The notes under the pieces: generated by a model
What the model was told of the DNA's origin: nothing
Database searches by the model: none
The model's input: the letters and a program-made list of their open reading frames with translations, nothing else
Part shown: piece by piece, positions 33,431 to 42,354 of the stretch
How positions within the stretch are numbered: position 1 is the stretch's first letter
Layout of the letters: every line of letters starts with the position of its first letter
Made by a program: the position numbers and the translations under genes
Assembly: GCA_028703835.1 (NCBI GenBank)
Contig: JAQVMB010000002.1
Location: 1-64,000, forward strand
Direction of reading: 5' to 3'
DNA: 64,000 nt
From: Candidatus Peribacteraceae bacterium
Lineage (GTDB): Bacteria > Patescibacteriota > Gracilibacteria > Peribacterales > Peribacteraceae

Positions 33431-33775
33431 ATGGACAGACAGCCCTCAAAACGCCCGGCCATGCTCGCTTCCGTCATTCGCGAGATCATCGCTCCCGTGT
33501 TGCGGGAGTGTCCCCCTGCCTGCGGCATTGTCTCGATCACGGAGATCGAGGTGGCGCGGGGCTACGGGCACGTGAAAGTCTCCGTCAGCGCGCTGCGGGA
33601 GCTGGAAACGGCCTTGGCATTCCTTGAATCGCGGAAGAAAGAGTTACGTGGCATGTTGGCGTCGAAGCTGTCCCTGCGCAGCGTCCCTACCATCGGTTTT
33701 CGCATGGATCTGAGCGGCGAGAGGGGAGACAGAATCGATCGATTGTTACAAGGTGATGATATGACTTCGCGATAG
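33431..33775 (+). CDS. rbfA: ribosome-binding factor A
   Basis: RbfA helps 16S rRNA processing and 30S maturation. The 114-residue KH-like protein shows the family's helix ASVIREIIAPVLREC, the strand ITEIEVARGYGHVKVSVS and the C-terminal signature R.VPTIGFRMDLSGERGDRIDRLL. It overlaps the promoter region of divergent fmt, so the two translation genes may be co-regulated. Confidence 0.88.
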   Translation: MDRQPSKRPAMLASVIREIIAPVLRECPPACGIVSITEIEVARGYGHVKVSVSALRELETALAFLESRKKELRGMLASKLSLRSVPTIGFRMDLSGERGDRIDRLLQGDDMTSR

Positions 33776-34039
33776 CGGCACGACGGTTTTATTCCAGGAT
33801 CATCGGAACACCATCGCTACGGCGTACGGGGAGAGGCGGTCTTCGGATCTTCCGGTGCAAGCTGTCGCTTGTACAACTTGGCATGACAAATGAACATCGC
33901 ATGACAGTTCCTTCCTGCGGCAAGAGTAAGTGGTTTGCCGCGCGCAGAAGATGCACCGTACACTTTCGTCCATTTTCTTCCGCGGCGTCGCGGAAGAGGG
34001 TATACTCGTTTAATCTCTTCCCGAAGCCACATTTCCCCT
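33776..34039. other. intergenic region with a palindrome at the DHH gene promoter
   Basis: No gene seen in 264 bases. A perfect palindrome CTTCCGCG-GCGT-CGCGGAAG (33977-33996) covers the place of the -35 box of a promoter whose -10 is TATACT (34001-34006), so it could be a repressor operator. Confidence 0.45.
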
Positions 34040-35065
34040 ATGGCCATCGCGCGAGCGGACGCAGAGCGGGCACGGGACTTCCTTCGGGACGCGCCCCGCA
34101 TCCGTTGTATCTGCCACCGCAACCCGGACGGCGATGCGGTGGGAGCGCTCCTCGGGAGCGGTCTTCTCTTCGAGGAGCTCTTTCCCGACGTGCCGGTATC
34201 GTTCCACTGCGTGGATCCGGTGCCGGACACCTTTCGTTTCCTGCCCGGCGCCCTGCGCGTGAAGCCGCCGCCCGCGTTGCCGGTGACGCAGGGTGAGGAT
34301 GTGCTGGATGTACGGGACGTTTGTGTGTTCGTGGATTGCGCCGAGCCGAAGCTGACGGAGTTGCATGCGTCACATCCGATGCTCTTCGACGGGTCGATGC
34401 GCACGATCAACGTCGATCACCATCCCACCAACCCGCAGTACGGCAGCGTGAACTTCGTCGTGCCGGACGCATCCTCCAGCTGCGAGGTGCTGGTGCAGTG
34501 GGCGCACCTTCTGCGGTGGCGTCTCTCGCCCGACGTCGCCACCTGCCTGCTCACCGGCATCTACACGGACACGGGCGGGCTCCTGCACAGCAACACGACT
34601 GCGCCGGTGTACCGGACGGTGGCGTTCCTCCTGCGGGCGGGGGCGCGGCGCAGGGAGATGGTGACGGCGGTCTTCCGCACGGCCAAGCTCTCCACGTTGC
34701 GCCTGTGGGGACGTGTGCTGGAGAAGATTTCGCTCACGGACGAGGGTGGGGCTATTTCCGCGGTCACGGAGGGGGATTTCCGCGCCACGGGAGCCGATTA
34801 TGCCGAGTTGACCGGCGCCATCGATTACGTGAATGCCGTCCCCGGGATGCGATTTTCCCTCATTCTCTCCGAACGTGACGGCAAGGTGAAGGGGTCGCTG
34901 CGGACGCTCCGGGACGACGTGGATGTGTCCAAGATGGCGGGCAAGTTCAGTGGAGGAGGGCATCGGAAAGCGGCGGGCTTCGCGTTGTCGGGAAAGTTGA
35001 AACCGGAGATTCGGTGGAAGGTGGTGGAAGAAGAAGGAATCCAAGGAAACCAAAGAAACCAATGA
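34040..35065 (+). CDS. DHH/DHHA1 phosphoesterase (NrnA-like oligoribonuclease/pAp phosphatase)
   Basis: A 341-residue Mn-dependent enzyme of the NrnA family, which degrades very short RNAs and dephosphorylates 3'-phosphoadenosine-5'-phosphate. Motifs: ICHRNPDGDAVGALLG (about 27), VFVDCAEP, the DHH motif in INVDHHPTNPQYG (about 118), TGIYTDTGGL, and the DHHA1 signature SGGGHRKAAGF near residue 305. The last residues (EEEGIQGNQRNQ) are encoded by a nonamer repeat that has run into the gene. pAp is what sulfotransferases leave behind, so the gene could also serve the sulfation genes; this is inference. Confidence 0.9.
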   Translation: MAIARADAERARDFLRDAPRIRCICHRNPDGDAVGALLGSGLLFEELFPDVPVSFHCVDPVPDTFRFLPGALRVKPPPALPVTQGEDVLDVRDVCVFVDCAEPKLTELHASHPMLFDGSMRTINVDHHPTNPQYGSVNFVVPDASSSCEVLVQWAHLLRWRLSPDVATCLLTGIYTDTGGLLHSNTTAPVYRTVAFLLRAGARRREMVTAVFRTAKLSTLRLWGRVLEKISLTDEGGAISAVTEGDFRATGADYAELTGAIDYVNAVPGMRFSLILSERDGKVKGSLRTLRDDVDVSKMAGKFSGGGHRKAAGFALSGKLKPEIRWKVVEEEGIQGNQRNQ

Positions 35066-35082
35066 AACAAAGGAAACAAAGG
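35036..35082 (+). repeat. five tandem nonamers overlapping the DHH gene stop
   Basis: GGAATCCAA, GGAAACCAA, AGAAACCAA, TGAAACAAA, GGAAACAAA in perfect 9-base register. The stop codon TGA is inside the fourth unit. virB4 is convergent. Confidence 0.75.
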
Positions 35083-35104
35083 ATGAGGATGCTTGTGTCG
35101 ATTG

Positions 35105-37345
35105 TTACTTTTCCTCAGGAGTGTCCGGTTTCTCCGAGGGGATATTCAGGATTGTAGCTGCGGCGTTTGAAGGTTCTGCCGTTCCTTTTTCCCGTGTTTC
35201 GGATGCGACCGGTGCGGTTGCTGTCGTTGCGGGGGCGGTTGCAGGAGAGGGCGTATCGCTCGTTGTTTCCGGGAGGACGGGTTCATCCTTCGGCGCCGTG
35301 TCAGCCGTCGGTTCCTCTGCGGGCGTTGCCGGAGGAGTGTCTGCCGTTGTTTGCTCTCCTTGCGTCTTTTCGTTGTCGACGGCTTTGTCTTCCCTGGCTT
35401 GTTTCTCCATGCCCGCCCGCCGCGCATGGATCGCATCCTCGCGCGCCTGCACCGCTTCCGTCGCCCGCTTCGCCAGCATTTCCTCGGGTTTCGTGGTGAC
35501 GACGGCCGCCTCCTCGGGGCTCGAGACGATTTCGATGGCCACGTGCTTGTTGCCCGCGAAGAAGATCCCCTGGCCGATGCCGGAATTCAGGAGGACGTAC
35601 TTCTCGCCGTCCGTCAGGTAGAAGAGTTTCTGCAGGTTGTCCACGGCGGTCGCGGATTGCTTGAGGAGCACCTGGAGCGAGGAGTTGGTGATGATGGGTT
35701 TGCCGTAGGGGGAATTCACGAAGTCTTCCACGTCCTGCGTGATGGTGGTGATGCCCAGGTAGTACTTGCGGGCGCGCTTCACGATGCCGAAGAGGAAGCG
35801 CGCGGAGTCCTCGAATTGCATGAGGTTCCATGCCTCGTCGATCACGAGGTAACGGCGCTTCAGTTCCGAACGGACGCGGTTCCAGAGGAAGTTGAGAACG
35901 ATGAAGATGGCGATGGGGCGCAGTTGTTCCTCCAGGTCGCGGATCTGGAAGACGACGAGCTGCTTCTCCAGCTCCACGTTTGTCTGGCGGTCGAAGAGGC
36001 CGGCGAAGCTGCCGCTCGTGAATTTCTGCAGCACTTTCGCCATGTTCTCGCCGCCCTCGGTCGTCAGCAGCACTTCGACGAGGTCGTGCAGCGTCGGCGG
36101 CTCCATGCTGCCCGGATTCGGTTCCTCCAGGGTGATGCCTTTCAGGGCGTAGGTGTCGAGGATCGCCTTGTCCAGCACCCCGTCCTCGGAGGGGGTGAGG
36201 GACCCGAGCATGAGCTTGAAGAGGCTGTGCAGGTTGATGACGGCCGCGCGGAGCGTTTCGCCCGTTTCCGCCTTCTCGCCGCGGACCGCCTTGGGCAGGT
36301 CGAAGGGGTTCACCCGGAAGGAACTCTGGAGCGAGAGGGGGATGTACGTGCCGCCGACGGTCCGGCACAGGTCGCCGTACTCGTTCTCCGGATCGATGAC
36401 GAGGACTTCCGTACCCATCATCAGGGACCGGAGGATTTCCAGCTTCACGGTGAACGATTTGCCCGCGCCGGAGATGGCGAAGATGTTCGCATTGGCGTTG
36501 GGGAGGTCGAACCGGTCGAAGATGACGAGGCTTTCGTTGTGCCGGTTGATGCCGTACAGGATGCCGTGGTCGCTCGTGAGGTCGCTGGAGGAGAAGGGGA
36601 AGCTGGTGGCGATCGGCGACGTGTTCATGTTCCGGTTGATTTCCAGTTCGTCGAGACAGAGGGGGAGCGTGGACGTGAAGCCGTGTTCCATTTGGAGGGA
36701 GGCGGCTTTGGTGAGCACCAGCTTGCCCCCCAGGACGGATTCCACGTCCGTCTGCATCTTCTTCAGCTTGTCGTCGTCGTCCGCGTAGAGCGTCACGTAC
36801 AGCCCGAACTGGAAGAGCTTCTCCTGCCCCCTGGCCAGCAGGTCACGGAGTTCTTCCGCGTCCTGCAGCGCCGCTTCCAGGGCGGGATCGCGCACGATGC
36901 CACGCTGCTCGAGCATGCGGATGGAGGAGCGGAGCTCCGCCACTTTCTTGCGGAGCATCTTCATGATGGATTTGTTGCTGGCGGGGTAGATGTACTGGGC
37001 GATGTCCATCTGCGCGTCCGCATTGATCGTCTGCGAGAGCCAGTTCGGGAAGATGTAGTTCGGCCAGTTGTACGCGTACAGCGTCCGCACCCGCTGGTCG
37101 TTCAGCAGGATTTCCGTGCTCTTCACTTCCATGGACGAGGGCGCGATGATGTCGAGGATTTTTTGGAGCCCTTCCAGGTAGTGCCGGAGGGTGGTCCTGT
37201 CCTCGTCGCTGAAGGTCTCCTCCTTGCCGCCGGCCCCCTTCGAAAGCACGTCTTCCGCTTTGCGGTTCAGCCCGAGGAGCTCGTCGATGGCGAGCAGGAG
37301 TGTCGAGGGGTGGTATGCCTTCGGGGGAGCGGGTGTTTTGGTCAC
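35105..37345 (-). CDS. virB4: VirB4 family type IV secretion ATPase
   Basis: The conserved ATPase that powers type IV secretion and pilus assembly. 746 residues: an N-terminal domain (about 60-260) like TraC/ConE, Walker A in FAISGAGKSFTVK (about 300), FDLPNANAN upstream of it, Walker B RYLVIDEAWNLM (about 525), TITQDVEDF, then after about 640 a low-complexity Pro/Thr/Ala/Glu tail that is probably disordered. GTG start. Its promoter shares sequence with that of prgI, encoded 32 kb away, so the parts appear to be co-regulated despite being scattered. VirB6- and VirD4-like genes are not in the window. Confidence 0.92.
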   Translation of the reverse strand: MTKTPAPPKAYHPSTLLLAIDELLGLNRKAEDVLSKGAGGKEETFSDEDRTTLRHYLEGLQKILDIIAPSSMEVKSTEILLNDQRVRTLYAYNWPNYIFPNWLSQTINADAQMDIAQYIYPASNKSIMKMLRKKVAELRSSIRMLEQRGIVRDPALEAALQDAEELRDLLARGQEKLFQFGLYVTLYADDDDKLKKMQTDVESVLGGKLVLTKAASLQMEHGFTSTLPLCLDELEINRNMNTSPIATSFPFSSSDLTSDHGILYGINRHNESLVIFDRFDLPNANANIFAISGAGKSFTVKLEILRSLMMGTEVLVIDPENEYGDLCRTVGGTYIPLSLQSSFRVNPFDLPKAVRGEKAETGETLRAAVINLHSLFKLMLGSLTPSEDGVLDKAILDTYALKGITLEEPNPGSMEPPTLHDLVEVLLTTEGGENMAKVLQKFTSGSFAGLFDRQTNVELEKQLVVFQIRDLEEQLRPIAIFIVLNFLWNRVRSELKRRYLVIDEAWNLMQFEDSARFLFGIVKRARKYYLGITTITQDVEDFVNSPYGKPIITNSSLQVLLKQSATAVDNLQKLFYLTDGEKYVLLNSGIGQGIFFAGNKHVAIEIVSSPEEAAVVTTKPEEMLAKRATEAVQAREDAIHARRAGMEKQAREDKAVDNEKTQGEQTTADTPPATPAEEPTADTAPKDEPVLPETTSDTPSPATAPATTATAPVASETREKGTAEPSNAAATILNIPSEKPDTPEEK

Positions 37346-37371
37346 GAATCGTTGAGGCGGACTATCAAAGA

Positions 37372-37400
37372 ATTATAGCAGAAAACCGCCGTCTTTTCAA
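37372..37400 (-). promoter_or_regulatory. virB4 promoter
   Basis: On the minus strand TTGAAA, 17-base spacer, TATAAT, in the context GTTTTCTGCTATAAT, almost the same as at prgI. Confidence 0.65.
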
Positions 37401-37449
37401 CGGGCTTTCCCTCGTCGAAAACCGTATTCCCATGCGAAAAACTTACCCT

Positions 37450-38232
37450 TCAGAAGCCCAGGAGCCCGCCCCGTTGGCTGCTGCGCCGGATGATGCCCAG
37501 CGGGTCGATGCCGGGGAGGTCGACCACCTGCAATCCCGCGATGAGGATTTGCCGGTTTTCCTCGATGGCCGTGAGGCGCCGGTCTGCGATGTCGATGAGC
37601 GCGGCGAACGCGGAGCGCGTCTCCTCCGCTTGCCGGATTTCCGATTGGAGCGCGGTGAGGCCGGTTTGTTCCTGCGTCAGGTCTTTCTGGAGCGCCCCCG
37701 CCGTCGCGAAGTCGCCTGCGCCGAAGGCCTGGTCGATGCGCTTCTGCAGCGCCGCGACCGCTTTGCGCCGGTCGGTGTCTTCCTTCTTTTTCGCGGTGAC
37801 GGTCGCCTGGAGGTCCTGTGCGGTGCGGCGGCTCCGTTCCGTGATGTTGCCCAGCGCGTTCGAATACTCAGTGAGCGTCGTCGGCCGATCATCGCTCCGG
37901 TTGAGGAGTTCCGGCACGTTGATCTGCAGGACGTTCCCCAGTTCCTGCAGGAGCGCGAACGTATCGTCCGCACGGAGCGGGTCATAGGTGAGGATTTTGA
38001 GGTAAGCATCCACGCCCTGCAGGGCGCTCCGGTTCGTGGGGATGCCGCCTCCGCCCATGTAATAGCCGACGTACAGGCCGAGCGGCGCCGTCGGGCGGGA
38101 AGGGGCGGAGCTTGCGGATGCCTGCTGGCTATCCGTCGTTTCGGGTGTTTGCGCCGTTTCCCGGTCGGCACTGCAACCCGCCAACAGCAGGAGCGTGAGG
38201 AGCAATGGGACGGTCGGGGATCGCGTTCGCAT
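37450..38232 (-). CDS. lipoprotein with a coiled-coil domain
   Basis: A 260-residue protein with a lipoprotein signal peptide (LLLTLLLLAGC, Cys near 20), a Ser/Thr/Pro/Ala-rich linker, a beta-type segment with GYYMGGGGIP, and a long helical part (about 130-220) rich in Lys/Glu/Gln/Ala that should form a coiled coil. No known family. TACAAT seven bases upstream selects the ATG at 38232. It follows (upstream of) the virB4 promoter on the same strand with about 50 bases between; a role at the secretion complex is possible but unproven. Confidence 0.7.
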   Translation of the reverse strand: MRTRSPTVPLLLTLLLLAGCSADRETAQTPETTDSQQASASSAPSRPTAPLGLYVGYYMGGGGIPTNRSALQGVDAYLKILTYDPLRADDTFALLQELGNVLQINVPELLNRSDDRPTTLTEYSNALGNITERSRRTAQDLQATVTAKKKEDTDRRKAVAALQKRIDQAFGAGDFATAGALQKDLTQEQTGLTALQSEIRQAEETRSAFAALIDIADRRLTAIEENRQILIAGLQVVDLPGIDPLGIIRRSSQRGGLLGF

Positions 38233-38531
38233 CCATTCCATTGTAGCGGTGATGCGCGCATGAACAAACATCAGGCCCATGGCCGTCCGCTTCGATCGCA
38301 TGTTCATCGACATGCACATCTTTCGAGTACAATATGTCTGCATCTTCTGACGACAGAAAGTACTCGGACAAATGGTGCACGATTGTGCACACAAATAGTG
38401 TTCAAACAATGAGGATATTCTGTGTGCAAGATCAAATTATTGTTTCAAGTGGAAACCCCATGAGCGAGTGCTAGATTTAGCCTCAATTCCTGAGTATGAC
38501 TTTTGTTCAGGGGGGTCCATTCTTTCTCGTC
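38233..38531. other. intergenic region upstream of argS
   Basis: About 300 AT-rich bases without a gene. It contains GTGCAC-GATT-GTGCAC (38375-38390), two copies of a self-complementary hexamer four bases apart, a plausible operator. The argS leader is longer than for most genes here. Confidence 0.4.
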
Positions 38532-40238
38532 ATGTTTGATGCGCTGACAACGGAGGCACACAAAAGCCTTGAAAAGGCGTTCGGCCCCGTTCTTGAGGAA
38601 GTGCAATGGCAGTATCCGCGGGAGGCGGGACGTGGGGATATCGCGACGAGCGCCGCTCTTTCCCTTGCGAAAAAACTGGGAAAGCAGCCGCGGGAGATCG
38701 CGCAGGTTCTTGCCGCGTCGCTCGCGTCCGTGCCGGATGTGGAACGGACGGAAGTGGCGGGGGCGGGGTACGTCAACGTGTGGTTGAAGCCGCAGGCGCT
38801 TCTCGCGGCGCTGGGGGCGAGCCGCAAGGCGCAGGCGACGAAAGCGAAGGGGCATGCGAAGGGGAAGCGGCCGGTCATCATCGACTACTCCGCGCCCAAC
38901 ATCGCGAAGCCGCTGGGCATCCATCACATCCTCAGCACGGTCATTGGCCAGTCGCTCGCCAACCTGTATCGCAGCGAGGGCATTCCGACGGTGGGTATCA
39001 ACCATCTCGGGGATTGGGGGACGCAGTTCGGCAAGTTGGCCGTCGCCATGGAGAAATGGGGGGCGGGCAAGACGGTCGCTTCGCTCGGCATGGACGGGCT
39101 CCTTGCGCTGTACGTGCGTTTCCATGAGGAAGCGGAGAAGGATCCGTCGCTGGAGCAGGAGGCGCTCGCTTCCTTCCGGAAGCTGGAAGAAGGGGATGAT
39201 GCCATGCGGACGTTTTGGAACGAGGTGGTGCAAGCGACGATGGCGTCGGTCCAGCGCATCTACGACCGTCTCCACGTTTCCTTCGATGCGGTGCAGGGGG
39301 AGAGTTTCTACGAAGACAAGATGGCGCCGGTCATCGCGGAGGGGAAGGAGAAGAACGTGTTCGTGCCCGGGGAAGAAGGCGCGCTCATCGTCGCGTTTCC
39401 GGAGGAAGAGCAATTGCCGCCGTACATGGTCGTGAAGAGCGACGGCGCGACGCTCTACGCCACCCGCGACCTCGCGACGATCCGCTATCGGGTCGATACG
39501 TGGCATCCCCAAGCCATTCTCTACGTCGTCGATGTGGCGCAGCAGCTGCACTTCCGGCAGCTCTTCGCGACGGCGTCGCGGTTGGGTTGGGACGTGCCGC
39601 ACCTGGAGCACGTCGTCTTCGGCCGGATGCGTTTCGCCGATGCGTCCATGAGCACCCGCAAGGGGAACATCCTCAAGCTGGAAGACGTCCTCGACGAAGC
39701 CGTCCGCCGCGCGAGGGAGGTCATCGCGGCGCACGGGGAGACCATCCAGACCGATGACGAGGCTTCGTTGGCCGAGATGATGGGCGTCGGTGCGCTGGTG
39801 TACGGGATCCTCAGCCAGAACAGGAAGATGGACATCGTGTTCGACTGGGACAAGATGCTCAGTTTCGAGGGCAACAGCGCCCCGTACCTGCAGTACACCC
39901 ATGCGCGGGCGCGGTCGGTGCTGCGGAAGGCGGCAGTGAAGAAAACACCTTTCCCCAAGGATGTATCCGCATTGCAACCGTCCGAACGCCTGTTGCTGAA
40001 GGACCTGCTGCTGTTCCCGGCGGCGGTGGAGGAGGCGAGGAACACGCACATGCCGCACAAGCTGGCGAATCATCTCTACCAGCTCTGCCAGGATTTCAAC
40101 GCGTTCTACAACATCGAACCCATCCTCAAGGCCGAAGGCGACACCCGCGCTTTCCGTCTTGCACTTACCGCGGAGACCGCCGACGTCCTCCGGGCCGGCG
40201 CGGAATTGCTTACGATGCGGGTTCCCGATCGCATGTAA
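38532..40238 (+). CDS. argS: arginyl-tRNA synthetase
   Basis: Charges tRNA-Arg. The 568-residue class I enzyme has the N-terminal Add1 domain, the HIGH-type motif in YSAPNIAKPLGIHHILSTVIG (about 118-138), INHLGDWGTQFGKL, YATRDLATI, the KMSKS replacement STRKGNILKLEDVLDEA near 380, and the DALR anticodon domain ending in VPDRM. ATG 38532 (MFDALTTEAHKSLEKAF) is preferred over a frame start at 38496. Confidence 0.95.
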   Translation: MFDALTTEAHKSLEKAFGPVLEEVQWQYPREAGRGDIATSAALSLAKKLGKQPREIAQVLAASLASVPDVERTEVAGAGYVNVWLKPQALLAALGASRKAQATKAKGHAKGKRPVIIDYSAPNIAKPLGIHHILSTVIGQSLANLYRSEGIPTVGINHLGDWGTQFGKLAVAMEKWGAGKTVASLGMDGLLALYVRFHEEAEKDPSLEQEALASFRKLEEGDDAMRTFWNEVVQATMASVQRIYDRLHVSFDAVQGESFYEDKMAPVIAEGKEKNVFVPGEEGALIVAFPEEEQLPPYMVVKSDGATLYATRDLATIRYRVDTWHPQAILYVVDVAQQLHFRQLFATASRLGWDVPHLEHVVFGRMRFADASMSTRKGNILKLEDVLDEAVRRAREVIAAHGETIQTDDEASLAEMMGVGALVYGILSQNRKMDIVFDWDKMLSFEGNSAPYLQYTHARARSVLRKAAVKKTPFPKDVSALQPSERLLLKDLLLFPAAVEEARNTHMPHKLANHLYQLCQDFNAFYNIEPILKAEGDTRAFRLALTAETADVLRAGAELLTMRVPDRM

Positions 40239-40271
40239 TTTTTTACCGTTCCTTTCTTTTCTCCCCGTCCC

Positions 40272-41720
40272 ATGAACCGCTATAGCCGCCGCCCTTCCCG
40301 TCGTTTTCACACCGGACCGCTCGTTGCGTTCCTCTTGGTCGCTTCCTTCGGCATCCTCTTTGCGGGATGCGGGAACGGAGCCATCAGGGGACCGGAGGAT
40401 ACGACGGATGACCTCACGTTCACGGAAGAGGACTTGGCGCGCTTCCAGCGTCTGGCGTCCGACGATCCGGAGACGGGGACGGGCGCGGCAATCGCGGGGG
40501 ACGACGGCGAAACGGCGTCCCTTCCGGATCTGGCCGCAACCGGCACGGGGTCGAGCAGCCTGGCGCCGGTGCTGGACCTTACCATGGTGCAGCGGTACAA
40601 CGCGCTGCGTTCCACCGGAGGAGGGGACGGGAAGAACGTGTACCAGGTTACGAATTCCTTCCTGAACGTCCGCACGGAGCCGCGGGCGACGGCCGCGCTG
40701 GTGCAGCGTCTCAACGGCGGCGACACGGTGACGGTGTCGGAGTTTACGAACGCCGGGTGGGCCAAGCTGCAGCTGGCGGACGGGAAAACGGGATTTGCTG
40801 CCCTCCAGTATCTGGGCAAGCTGACGAGCCAGGAGAAGCTCGCCGAGGAGCAGAAAGCATTCGACGGTCTGTACTACGTTCACTTCGGTTTCGTGAACGT
40901 CCGCGCCGCCGCCAACCAGCAGAGTGAGAAGATCGGGGAGATTCCCGGCCAGGCGTTCGTGCGTCCGCTCTCCGTGGAGAACCAGTGGGCGCGCGTCTCG
41001 TTCCAGGGGAAGGAGGGCTACGTGTCGATGCAATACCTTGCGCCGTTCAAGCCCGTATTCCTGACGCGGCAGGAGAAGTTCGTCCTGCCCATCCTCCGTT
41101 ACCGCATCGGGCAGACGGGCATCCCGGACACGCTCGCGCAGCATATCGCCGGCCTCAAGCAGGCGGGGGTCACGTTCCTCACGTTCCGCGACCTGCAGTC
41201 GATCTTGCTCCAGCAGGAGTCGCGCAAGGACGTGCGCATCCCGGCGAAGGCCGTCCTCATTGCCGTCACCGACGTGACGCCGCAGACGGTGAAGCCGGCA
41301 TCGGACATCCTCTACGGCGCCAACGTTCCCGCATCGTTCTTCCTTCAGACCAAGAACGTCGGGTTGCAGGGCATCACGCAGAAGGCGCTCCTCACGCTCG
41401 TGGCCAACGGTTTCGACATCCAGTCCGCCGGCCATTCGGGTGACGATCTCCGCGCCCTCACCAATGCGCAGGTGAAACTGGAGGTGGAGCAGAGCCGCAA
41501 GATCCTGGAGGACTGGGTGAAGCGACCGGTCTTCACCATCGATTACCCGCAAGGCGGCGTCAATGACCGTGTGGCGCAGGTGGCGGCGGATGCGGGGTAC
41601 CTCTTCGGCGTCGCGAACGCGCCGGAGAAGGAATTCCTGCGGAGCCAATTCCTCCGTTTGCCCAGCTACAACATCGTCAGCGGCATGACGGTGGAAGACG
41701 TGCTGGGGACAATGCAATGA
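40272..41720 (+). CDS. lipoprotein with two SH3 domains and a degenerate polysaccharide-deacetylase domain
   Basis: 482 residues: lipoprotein signal (LLVASFGILFAGC), an acidic linker, two bacterial SH3 domains (about 118-190 and 200-265) that usually bind peptidoglycan, and a NodB/polysaccharide deacetylase fold (about 275-482). The NodB motifs are altered: the catalytic DD pair reads AVTDVTP, the metal-binding H-x3-H reads SAGHSGDD with one His, and the R-x-P-Y motif reads IDYPQGG. So it may bind cell wall without deacetylating it. It follows argS by 33 bases. Confidence 0.82.
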   Translation: MNRYSRRPSRRFHTGPLVAFLLVASFGILFAGCGNGAIRGPEDTTDDLTFTEEDLARFQRLASDDPETGTGAAIAGDDGETASLPDLAATGTGSSSLAPVLDLTMVQRYNALRSTGGGDGKNVYQVTNSFLNVRTEPRATAALVQRLNGGDTVTVSEFTNAGWAKLQLADGKTGFAALQYLGKLTSQEKLAEEQKAFDGLYYVHFGFVNVRAAANQQSEKIGEIPGQAFVRPLSVENQWARVSFQGKEGYVSMQYLAPFKPVFLTRQEKFVLPILRYRIGQTGIPDTLAQHIAGLKQAGVTFLTFRDLQSILLQQESRKDVRIPAKAVLIAVTDVTPQTVKPASDILYGANVPASFFLQTKNVGLQGITQKALLTLVANGFDIQSAGHSGDDLRALTNAQVKLEVEQSRKILEDWVKRPVFTIDYPQGGVNDRVAQVAADAGYLFGVANAPEKEFLRSQFLRLPSYNIVSGMTVEDVLGTMQ

Positions 41721-41818
41721 TCCTTCCGGTGTCTTCTTTCTCAAACGCTCCTTCGGGGGCGTTTTGGAATACAGGAGTACAGGGATTGGCTACGGATCAC
41801 CGTTGTCGCTCATCGCAG

Positions 41819-42103
41819 TTACCTCAGCAGCTTCTGCAATTCTTTCAGGGTGTCTCCCGTGGGATCGGTTGCGAAAATGGCCGTCTGCTTCGCCGTTTCC
41901 TGCGCGACGGACGTCAGGACCTTGTCCCAGTTCTGTGAAAGGTACCACATCGAATAGAGGACGACGGCGAGCGGGATGAGCCCGAGGAGCCCGCGGACGA
42001 ACCCTCCCCACGTCCGCAGCCGGTCACGGCGGTCAAGGCGCTGCAGGTGGTGGAGGATGGCATCAAGCCTCTCGTCGTTCGCGGACGTATGCGGTGAAGT
42101 CAT
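41819..42103 (-). CDS. small membrane protein of unknown function (94 aa)
   Basis: A charged helical N-terminus (DERLDAILHHLQRLDRRDRLRTW), one or two membrane helices (GFVRGLLGLIPLAVVLYSMWYL) and a polar C-terminus. TACTAT six bases before the ATG supports the start. No family recognised. Confidence 0.6.
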   Translation of the reverse strand: MTSPHTSANDERLDAILHHLQRLDRRDRLRTWGGFVRGLLGLIPLAVVLYSMWYLSQNWDKVLTSVAQETAKQTAIFATDPTGDTLKELQKLLR

Positions 42104-42264
42104 GCGGCCATAGTAGCGCGGTTCCCTGGGTTGCGAACGGCTTTCCATTGCGGCAGGGATGCAATCATTTCCTTTGGTTCGATACTCCGAAGCTTGCTTA
42201 GGTTCCTTGTTTTCCCGCGGGATCATGACGCTGTTTTCTACCTCACCCCGCTCACTCCGTTCGC

Positions 42265-42289
42265 ACCCCTCCCCATGACGGGGAGGGGT
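42265..42289. repeat. GC-rich palindrome, intergenic copy
   Basis: ACCCCTCCCC-ATGAC-GGGGAGGGGT. Same type as the in-frame elements of dus and murL. The gap 42104-42354 has no gene. Confidence 0.65.
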
Positions 42290-42311
42290 TGGATGTTCTT
42301 CTTTCGCCGGA

Positions 42312-42343
42312 TACCGCGGCAGCTTGCTGCGCGGTAGTTCATT
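42312..42343. repeat. dispersed ACCGC...GCGGTAGTTCATT repeat, second copy
   Basis: TACCGCGGCAGC-TTGCTGCGCGGTA followed by GTTCATT, as at 27611-27640. It abuts the 3' end of the femAB-like gene. Confidence 0.5.
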
Positions 42344-42354
42344 TCGCCGTGCCA

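Noticed and set aside
35036..35082. Nonamer arrays considered as a CRISPR array
   Set aside because: The units are 9 bases, contiguous and without spacers; no cas gene is present in the window.
38445..41744. Very long open frame (about 1,100 codons) on the minus strand across argS and the deacetylase-like gene
   Set aside because: It is antisense to two clear genes, is dominated by Arg, His, Leu, Glu and Val in a pattern that mirrors their codons, and has no domain. A by-product of GC-rich codon use.
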